Shown: positions 57,124-64,000 of the stretch, in pieces
Layout: every line of letters starts with the position of its first letter
Numbering within the stretch: position 1 is the stretch's first letter
Source: an uncultured Oscillospiraceae bacterium
GTDB taxonomy: Bacteria; Bacillota; Clostridia; Oscillospirales; Ruminococcaceae
Direction: 5' to 3'
Assembly (NCBI GenBank): GCA_934465295.1
Contig: CAKSKU010000010.1
Location: forward strand, 1-64,000
Length of the DNA: 64,000 nt
Notes under the pieces: generated by a model
What the model was told of the DNA's origin: nothing
The model's input: the letters and a program-made list of their open reading frames with translations, nothing else
Databases searched by the model: none
Translations under genes and position numbers: made by a program

Positions 57124-60100
57124 TCATAACGAAATTTCTATCTCCCTATCAAGGCTGAAGGAATAAAGGAACGCCTGATGCACCCTGATATGGAAAATTT
57201 TTTCCAGAGCGGCGCTGTACAGAACGAGCTGTCGGCGGTAGCGGTCGGCAAGGACTTCACTGCTTTTTACCCGATCGGTCTTGTAATCGACAAGCACCAT
57301 ATCGCCGTCCTCGAAGAAGATACAGTCGGCGATACCCTGAAGCATACTGCTGCTATTATTATACTCCAAACCGTACATTCCGTCAAGTCCCAGCTTTGAT
57401 ATTTCGACAAGAAATTTCTGCTCCCGGCGCACCTCGGGCGAGCGTTTCATCCGCTCATAAAGCGGCGAACGGAAGAACGCTCTTATATGCTCAAGATCAA
57501 GCGAACGGCGTTCTGCGGAGCTGATGATACCGAGCGTTTCAAGGCGTTCGGCTTCGGCTTCGGGAGCGATCTCCGCAGCGGCATAGTCGGCATACTGCAT
57601 AAAGGTATGCGTTGCCGTTCCTATCTCTGCGGCGGTGAGCTTTCCATAGTCTGCGGCGAATTCGGGACGGCGCAGGAAAACTTCGGCGTTCTCGCTTTTG
57701 GCGATCTCGGTTATGGTGAACTTTGCGAGTGCTTCGGTAAGCTCGCCGTTATAACGGTAATTGAAATTGCCGAGAAGCTTTCGGACGCTTTCCTCCTCCG
57801 CAAGAGCTTTGACCTCCTCGGGAGCTTTTTCATCTGCGGAAGTATCCTCGAACGCAGATATTTTTATCTTCGCCCTGCTGTTCCGTGTCGGGACGAATAT
57901 CTCATTCTGTATTCGGCAGGAATCGGGATGCGTGAGCAGTATCGCAAGAAGCCAGTCGAGCATTGACTGTGCCTTTACCGCCGACGGCTTTCCGTTCTCT
58001 GCGGCAAGCTGTGCGGCGCATTGGACGATTCGGCGGCGTGTGTTGTCGCTGTCGGGAACGGTTATGAAAAGCCGCTCCTTTGCTCTTGTGAGTGCAACAT
58101 ACAGAAGTCGCATCTCCTCGCTGATGCTCTCACGGCGGTTCACGCAGGATATCGCATAGCGTGGGAACGAATCGTAAAGCTGTCCCGTTTCGAGGTTCTG
58201 TATTTTGAAGCCGATACCGAGGTCGAGGTGTATCTGCATACGGTTCGTGCAGTCTGCAAGGTTGAATTTGCGTGAAGTTCCGCAGAGGAAAACAAACGGG
58301 TATTCAAGTCCCTTTGATTTGTGTATAGTCTTTACCGAAACTGCGTTATCGGCAGGCGAAACGACCGAGGCACGAACAAAATCGCCGCCGTTTTCCGAAA
58401 CATCGTTAAGGTAGCGGATAAAACCCGACAGACCGCCCGAGGAGTTCTGCTCATACGATTTTGCATATTCGAGCAAGAGGCGCAGGTTCGCTTTCTTCTG
58501 CTCGCCGTCCGAGTAAACGCTCATTGACGAAAGAAAGTCCGTGCTGTCATAAACGGTCACGATGAGCCTTTCAAGGCTTTGCGAAGCGGCGCAGATACGC
58601 AGGCTTTTGAATATCTTACAGAAGCGTTCAAGCTTTGCTTTTGCGGAGTAGTTACTTCCCTCTCCGACCGCTTTCAGAACGGCTTTGTAGAGCTTTTCGT
58701 CGCGCTTTTCCGAAAGCAGACGAAGCTCCGCCGTTTCGTCCGCATCAAGCATAAACATCGGCGACATCAGCACCGAAACGAGCGGTATATCCTGCATAGG
58801 GTCATCAATGACTTTAAGCAGGTTGAGAAGCACCGAAATTTCCCTCGACTGCAAGTAGCTGACGGTCTCCTCGCAGACTGCTTTTATGCCCATTGCGTTA
58901 AGTTCATCGGCGTAAAGCTGTCCCCTCGCCCTGTCACGGAGCAGGATACAGAAATCACGGGGTTCGCTTGTACGCATTTCGCCCTTTTCAAAGACTTTTT
59001 CAACGCCGAGCATCGACTTTATCCTTGAAGCCGCCGCACGAGCCTCCGCCTGAGCCGCAGAGAGCGATTCTTCGCCGCTTTCATCGTCCGAAACAGCGGT
59101 AAGAATGCCCTTGTCGGGGGAGAAAATTATCTCGGTCGTGCGGTCTGCATCGGGATAATTTGCGCCGTATTCAAGCTTTTCATTATCGGTATAATCGATG
59201 CCGCCGTTATCCCTGTCCATAATATTTTCAAAAACATCGTTGACGAAATCAACAACGTCACGGCTGCTTCGGAAATTTCGGTTGAGAAGCACCGCCGCAT
59301 TCGTTCCCGTGAAGCCTTTTTCATAAGGCTCGGACGAATCGAGGACTTCGAGGAAGTTGTTCGGATTCGCAAGTCGGAAACGGTATATCGACTGCTTGAC
59401 ATCGCCAACGACAAAGAGGTTGTCGCCGCCCTTTTCGGCTGTGCCGTTGTGGGAAAGCATACGGAAAATAACGCTCTGCGTGTTGTTTGCGTCCTGAAAC
59501 TCGTCTATCATTATCAGCCTGTAATACTCGGAAAGCTCACGGGCGAGCGGCGTTCTGACGATGTTTCCGCTCTCGTCCTTTCTGCACAAAAGCTTTACCG
59601 CAAGCTGTTCCGCATCGGAGAAGCCGAGTGCGTTTTTGTCGGTCTTGATGGCATTTATCTCCTTGATAAGCTCCTTGACGAGAAGCGAAATTCCGTCGAT
59701 GATCTCGGCGTTCACCTTATAGTCGTCCATAATGCTTTTCAGCGGAAAAACATTGCCGCAGGCATCGTTCGCAAGCTTTTTGTATCGGTCACGGAAGTCC
59801 TTTACCGCATCGACAACGGCGGCATCGTCCGAGCCTTTTTCCGTTTTCGGATAGCGGCAGGTCTCAAACTTTATCGGCTTTGGCATTCTCTCGTCCCACG
59901 GCAAAGCTGTGTCCTTCACACGCTCGGCAAGCTGTTCAAAAAGCTCTGCTTCGCCCGTGATGATGCTCTGTGCCTTTGATTTTCCGTCATCTGGGACTAA
60001 TTCAGCCGCATAAAAAGCCAGTGCCGCCGCACTTCTGAACTGCTGTGAGATGAACTCCGAATAAGCCGCCGCAAGTGGGTCTGTGTGCTCGTCAAAAGGC

Positions 60101-60705
60101 TGTTCATAACGTTTTTTTGCGCTGTCGAGGAAGTCTGTCGGGAACGGGAGCGACATTATGAAGCGGTATATCGAGAGCATCGTTTTTTCAAGCTCGGTAT
60201 CTCCCCTTGCGCCCGAACAGGTGAAGTCCGCAAGCTTTTTCATAAGCTCGGGATCTTCGCCGTAAAGACGTTCAAAGACGTTCTCGGAGGCTTTCGCAGT
60301 GATGAGCTTTTCCTCCGAATCATCGATAATGCGGAAGCCTGACGAAACATCGAGCGACCGAACATTTTCCCTTATAAGGTCGAAGCAGAATGAATGTATG
60401 GTCGAAATTTTCGCCGACGGGATAAGAGCCTGCTGGCTGAAAAGCCACTCGTTCGAGGGATCGGCTTCAAGCTGTTTCGCTATCGCATCGGAAAGACGCT
60501 GTTTCATCTGCGCCGCCGCATCGTTGGTGAAGGTTACAACGATTATCTTATCGGCAGGAACACGGTTCTCGTTATCGGAGAGGATACGGAGCAGTCTTTC
60601 AACAAGAACGGAGGTCTTGCCGCTTCCTGCCGCCGCCGAAACTATGACCGATGTATTTCTCGCTTCAATAGCTTCAAGCTGTCGGTCTGTCCATTTATCA
60701 GCCAT
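57124..60705 (-). CDS. addA: ATP-dependent helicase/nuclease subunit A
   Basis: A 1193-residue subunit of the AddAB recombination complex, which processes double-strand breaks. UvrD-type helicase motifs are seen: Walker A AAAGSGKTSVL, DEFQDANNTQ, and LLYVALTRAKERLF. The C-terminal RecB-type nuclease has LVDYKTDR. The length is standard. It overlaps addB by eight bases (60698-60705). Confidence 0.96.
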   Translation of the reverse strand: MADKWTDRQLEAIEARNTSVIVSAAAGSGKTSVLVERLLRILSDNENRVPADKIIVVTFTNDAAAQMKQRLSDAIAKQLEADPSNEWLFSQQALIPSAKISTIHSFCFDLIRENVRSLDVSSGFRIIDDSEEKLITAKASENVFERLYGEDPELMKKLADFTCSGARGDTELEKTMLSIYRFIMSLPFPTDFLDSAKKRYEQPFDEHTDPLAAAYSEFISQQFRSAAALAFYAAELVPDDGKSKAQSIITGEAELFEQLAERVKDTALPWDERMPKPIKFETCRYPKTEKGSDDAAVVDAVKDFRDRYKKLANDACGNVFPLKSIMDDYKVNAEIIDGISLLVKELIKEINAIKTDKNALGFSDAEQLAVKLLCRKDESGNIVRTPLARELSEYYRLIMIDEFQDANNTQSVIFRMLSHNGTAEKGGDNLFVVGDVKQSIYRFRLANPNNFLEVLDSSEPYEKGFTGTNAAVLLNRNFRSSRDVVDFVNDVFENIMDRDNGGIDYTDNEKLEYGANYPDADRTTEIIFSPDKGILTAVSDDESGEESLSAAQAEARAAASRIKSMLGVEKVFEKGEMRTSEPRDFCILLRDRARGQLYADELNAMGIKAVCEETVSYLQSREISVLLNLLKVIDDPMQDIPLVSVLMSPMFMLDADETAELRLLSEKRDEKLYKAVLKAVGEGSNYSAKAKLERFCKIFKSLRICAASQSLERLIVTVYDSTDFLSSMSVYSDGEQKKANLRLLLEYAKSYEQNSSGGLSGFIRYLNDVSENGGDFVRASVVSPADNAVSVKTIHKSKGLEYPFVFLCGTSRKFNLADCTNRMQIHLDLGIGFKIQNLETGQLYDSFPRYAISCVNRRESISEEMRLLYVALTRAKERLFITVPDSDNTRRRIVQCAAQLAAENGKPSAVKAQSMLDWLLAILLTHPDSCRIQNEIFVPTRNSRAKIKISAFEDTSADEKAPEEVKALAEEESVRKLLGNFNYRYNGELTEALAKFTITEIAKSENAEVFLRRPEFAADYGKLTAAEIGTATHTFMQYADYAAAEIAPEAEAERLETLGIISSAERRSLDLEHIRAFFRSPLYERMKRSPEVRREQKFLVEISKLGLDGMYGLEYNNSSSMLQGIADCIFFEDGDMVLVDYKTDRVKSSEVLADRYRRQLVLYSAALEKIFHIRVHQAFLYSFSLDREIEISL

Positions 60706-63700
60706 TGTTCATCTCTCCTTTCCCGTTTTCTTCACGGATAATGCCGTCAAGCTTTGCACTCATTTTCTCGGCGGCTTCGGGGTCGTAATCACGGTGGATA
60801 ATATTCGGGAAATTGCCGCAGACGGAGCTGTAATCGCAGTATGAGCAGGGTGAAACATTGCCGTTCCGAAGCGGATCGGCTTCGATCTCGCCGCTCTTTA
60901 TGCTCATAGCGGTTTCCGTCAGAATTTCCGCAGAATATTTGCGCAGGGCGGCTATCTGATCCTCGGTAATAACGCTTGAATTGCTGTAAAAATCGCCGTC
61001 ATTCTTGATTTTTACAGGGATAAATGTTCCGCTCAGACCGTTTTCCATTGCGCCTGCGATCTCGGCATCGGCAATGACTATGCCGTCCATTTTACAGCCT
61101 TTTTTCTCATAGGAAAGCTTCTCGTCCTCGGTCGGTTCTCTGCCGAGGGAGGGAACGTTGTCCTTGGCATGCATATAGAGAACGCCTGCGGGCAGAGCTT
61201 CGTGATATTTGCCCTCGTTGAGCGGCGCATCGGGGTCGGTCACGGCGAAGATGTACAGAAGCATCTGCATATTTATACCATAATAAAGATCGGCGAGTGA
61301 GAACACCTTTGAACCCGTTTTGTAGTCAACGACACGGACGTAGGTTATGCCGTCCTTTACGAATGTGTCGATTCGGTCAACTGCGCCGACAAAGCTTACC
61401 TTTGTCTTATCGGGGAGCTGTATCGTGATCGGTTTCTCATCGCTGCCCTCGGCATAGGAAAGCGTATATTCAAAGCTGGACGGCGAAAAATCGGACTGCG
61501 CAAATTCAAGCTTTAAGCGGTAGATGATGTCCGTCAGCGTTTCAGCCATTCGCACGAACGCCGCAACGAATCGTTTCGTCTTGCCGTAGCTTCCGCCGAC
61601 TTCGTCCGAGGCATAATATTCGCCGAGCTTGGTTTTAACGACATCGGAAATGTCCTTTCGCTCCATTTTTACGAAGCTGTCCTTATCGTATTCCTTTAAA
61701 AATCCGCAAAGGCAGTAATGTATCGCAGTTCCCTTTGCAGGTGCGGAAACATCGACTTTTTTACGGGGCTGTATACAAAGTCCCTTTTTGCAGAAGTAGA
61801 TGAACGGGCATTTTCTGTAATCCTCAAGGCGTGAAGCGGAAAGGCTTATGTTCTGCCCGAAAAGCCGCTCGGCGTTATCCCTGCGGAGCGAATGTCTGCC
61901 TTTTATCGGCTCATCGGCAAGGCGAAGCTTTCGGCGGTTCTCGGGCGAATGATCTTCGAGTGCCGCACGCAGGCTCGCAATGTCCGAATCGTTCCTGCGG
62001 AAGCTTTTAATGTACTGATAATAGCCGTTCTGCTCGGTCGTACAGAAAAACAGCGTTCCGAGGTCTTTTTCGGTGAGCTTTATTTCACCGAACATTCCCT
62101 CCAGCTGCTTCACGGCGAATGACGGATAGAGCGGACTTCCCGAAACATTAGCCACGGGGTAAGTAACGTAAAGCTTTTCCCCCGCCGCTGACAAAACAGA
62201 GTATGCAACGAAGCGTTCCTCCGAGTTTTTCTCCCTCATCGAGCCGCCTATCTCGATATCAGCCGCACGGAAACGATCGGTGTCCTTATCGGAAAAGAGC
62301 GGTGACGGCTTCGGCGCAAGCGGAAATGTTCCCTCGTTCGCACCGATGACAAAGATAGCCTTCGGGTTGGAAAAACGTGACGTATGCGCCGCTGTAAAGC
62401 TTACGCAGTCGAGCGTTTTCGGCGGTGCGGAAAGCTTCATTCCCGAAACGCAGGAGTCGAAAAGCTCCGCAAACTCCGATGCGCTTATCTCAGCTTCGCC
62501 GAGCGTTCTGTAAAAGCTTTGCAGCAATTCACAAAGCATATCCCAGAGCTGTTTTGCTTCACGGACTGCGACCAATACTTCGCTGTCACCGTCCGAATTT
62601 TTCGCTTTTTCCTCGACCGAACGTGCGATGCCGACTTCTTCGAGAAAGTCCGAAACTGCACGGCATACAGCGTTTGCCCTGCCCTGCGAAGCCTTTTTCC
62701 GCAGGTTTTCAAGCGGAGCAATGACTGTCTGTCTTGCTTCCTCCGCTATTGCGTCATTTTCATCCGCAACTCGGAACGGCTCGCTCCACATTTTGCCCTC
62801 AACATTCCAGCGGTAGCAATATTCTTCGAGGATATCCGCTTTTTCATCGTCAAGTCCCGAAAATCCTGTTTTTATATAGCGCAGTATCTCCTCGGTCGAA
62901 AATTTTCTTGCCGATGCAAGCTTTAACGCCGTTCGTATGAAAACGACGAGAGCTTTATGCGAGATTCCGTCCGAGGTATCGGTGTAGAGCGGGATATCCG
63001 AACGCCTGAACGCCGCTTCTATCATCGTCATATAGCTTTCGGACGAGCGTGATGTCACAGCGATATCGGAGTATTTATAGCCCTCCTCACGGACAAGGCG
63101 GCATATCTCGGCGGCAACATAATCCGCTTCGGCGTAAGGCTCGGCGGCTTCGTATATCTTCACCGCTCTGCACTCGCCGTCATAATGCTCACGCTTTGCA
63201 CGGAGGATATTTTTTCGCATAAATTCAAGCTCGGGATAGGCAAATCGCCTGTTCTCCGTGAGGAAAGTTTTCCGAACCTGCGCACCTGCGTCATTTGCGG
63301 CGGAAATAAGCTTGTACATAGTTGTATTGACCGTATCGAAAAGCGAGAAATTTCTCGGTGCTTCGTCCTCGGTCGTGAGCGATACTGTCACGCTTCCGCA
63401 GTCTCTTATCATAATTTTCAGCAGTTCATATTCATCGGGGGTGAAGCTTTTGAACTCGTCTATGAAGAATTCCGTACCTTTGAAAAAGCCGTGTTCGGAG
63501 GCTTTTTTTGCGGCTTCGGTAAGGTCGGTTCCGCTGTCCTTGAAGCCGTGCTTTTCAAGGCTTTCCATATATCCCGAATAGATGAGGGCGATATCCTTTG
63601 CTTTCGGGCGGATCATCTCATCGAGTGATGAAAGCTTTTCCGTGAGCTGTTCGGGCGAAACTCCTGCCGCCGAGAATGCTTTCACAATTTCGAGCGCATC

Positions 63701-64000
63701 TGTGACAAAGCGTGTTTTCATTGCCTGTCTGTCGTAAAACTCCAGCGAATGCTCGGTGCGGAGCCGTGAAAGCACCTCGAACATTATGATATTCCGTACG
63801 GTATCATCGGCATATTTGCCCCTTAAGCCGCCGTATTTTATGAAAATATACTTTGCCGCACGGGAGAAGTTTATTATCTCCATGCGGTTGAAATCCTCCA
63901 TGCCCATAAAGTTATAGAGCAGGCGGTTGTATTCAAAGTTGAACTGGTCGGGGACGATAGCATAGACCTTTTTTCCTTCGGCAGCGGCACGTTTTATCCT
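60698..64000 (-). CDS. addB: ATP-dependent helicase/deoxyribonuclease subunit B (5' end outside window)
   Basis: The gene runs off the right edge; 1100 residues are present. Upstream of an internal Met at 63907 the frame continues with YAIVPDQFNFEYN, a conserved AddB block, so 63907 is not the start. The nuclease motif is VVDYKTGSK, and four Cys for the 4Fe-4S cluster are in CPFIYF and, near the C-terminus, CSYCDYSSVC. It pairs with addA downstream. Confidence 0.95.
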   Translation of the reverse strand, partial: RIKRAAAEGKKVYAIVPDQFNFEYNRLLYNFMGMEDFNRMEIINFSRAAKYIFIKYGGLRGKYADDTVRNIIMFEVLSRLRTEHSLEFYDRQAMKTRFVTDALEIVKAFSAAGVSPEQLTEKLSSLDEMIRPKAKDIALIYSGYMESLEKHGFKDSGTDLTEAAKKASEHGFFKGTEFFIDEFKSFTPDEYELLKIMIRDCGSVTVSLTTEDEAPRNFSLFDTVNTTMYKLISAANDAGAQVRKTFLTENRRFAYPELEFMRKNILRAKREHYDGECRAVKIYEAAEPYAEADYVAAEICRLVREEGYKYSDIAVTSRSSESYMTMIEAAFRRSDIPLYTDTSDGISHKALVVFIRTALKLASARKFSTEEILRYIKTGFSGLDDEKADILEEYCYRWNVEGKMWSEPFRVADENDAIAEEARQTVIAPLENLRKKASQGRANAVCRAVSDFLEEVGIARSVEEKAKNSDGDSEVLVAVREAKQLWDMLCELLQSFYRTLGEAEISASEFAELFDSCVSGMKLSAPPKTLDCVSFTAAHTSRFSNPKAIFVIGANEGTFPLAPKPSPLFSDKDTDRFRAADIEIGGSMREKNSEERFVAYSVLSAAGEKLYVTYPVANVSGSPLYPSFAVKQLEGMFGEIKLTEKDLGTLFFCTTEQNGYYQYIKSFRRNDSDIASLRAALEDHSPENRRKLRLADEPIKGRHSLRRDNAERLFGQNISLSASRLEDYRKCPFIYFCKKGLCIQPRKKVDVSAPAKGTAIHYCLCGFLKEYDKDSFVKMERKDISDVVKTKLGEYYASDEVGGSYGKTKRFVAAFVRMAETLTDIIYRLKLEFAQSDFSPSSFEYTLSYAEGSDEKPITIQLPDKTKVSFVGAVDRIDTFVKDGITYVRVVDYKTGSKVFSLADLYYGINMQMLLYIFAVTDPDAPLNEGKYHEALPAGVLYMHAKDNVPSLGREPTEDEKLSYEKKGCKMDGIVIADAEIAGAMENGLSGTFIPVKIKNDGDFYSNSSVITEDQIAALRKYSAEILTETAMSIKSGEIEADPLRNGNVSPCSYCDYSSVCGNFPNIIHRDYDPEAAEKMSAKLDGIIREENGKGEMNNG

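Noticed and set aside
63907..63907. Start of addB at 63907
   Set aside because: The frame continues open to the window edge with a conserved AddB block upstream, so the true start is beyond 64000.

Overview
The window reads as a chromosomal segment of an anaerobic Clostridia-class Firmicute, most like Ruminococcus or a relative in the Oscillospiraceae (inference from gene content and AT-rich intergenic DNA; no rRNA is present to settle it). Supporting genes are the six-cysteine SCIFF peptide with its radical SAM maturase beside yajC, spoVAC, addAB in place of recBCD, trmFO, rqcP, a THF riboswitch with a FolT-type ECF protein, and the usual rnc / radical SAM / smc / ftsY order. Promoters are classic TTGACA-17-TATAAT types and several genes start with TTG or GTG.

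Layout. 1-7.5 kb: a lipoprotein, a patatin phospholipase, a MATE exporter, a Cys-cluster protein, solitary spoVAC, and a run of DUF6062, an OGG-type glycosylase, a tautomerase and a metallophosphoesterase. 7.6-8.4 kb: a two-gene operon (Cys-rich protein plus phage-type sigma-like protein) behind a promoter with two LexA-like boxes. 8.8-15.5 kb: a sugar-binding-fold/GGDEF sensor, then lacI, binding lipoprotein and two permeases. 15.7-19 kb: trpS, an aminotransferase, a zinc-ribbon protein and a sigma-70-family factor. 19.5-22.3 kb: yajC, TIGR04086, SCIFF peptide and SCIFF maturase. 23.1-32.7 kb: riboswitch-folT, a chemoreceptor, DUF1294, citrate synthase, a SpoVB/MurJ-like flippase, mazG, hup, rqcP. 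33-64 kb is almost wholly minus strand: yqeG, rpsU, leuS-rsfS-yqeK-nadD-yhbY with small membrane proteins, rdgB-ftsY-smc-radical SAM-rnc, plsX, YcxB-like proteins, trmFO, topA, dprA, trmH, infC-rpmI-rplT with a leader attenuator, and addBA running off the right edge.

The most unusual content is not protein-coding. Five intergenic loci (about 4.4-4.9, 8.4-8.8, 22.3-23.1, 28.4-29.3 and 32.7-33.1 kb) carry a mosaic repeat family without a transposase. It is built from interchangeable modules: CGGAATT heptamer arrays at the ends, a 73-77 bp GCGCAATTCACA hairpin, a TCGCTCTC hairpin and GC-rich hairpins. Two loci are about 870 bp long imperfect inverted repeats. The smaller hairpins show compensatory base-pair changes between copies, which suggests selection on a folded RNA or single-stranded DNA form. 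The elements sit directly after stop codons where ordinary terminators are missing, and one lies between two copies of a 27/28 bp terminator hairpin. Other points of note are FtsY with its acidic region at the C-terminus, an infC leader with a rare start codon, and a probable attenuator between the SCIFF peptide and its maturase.
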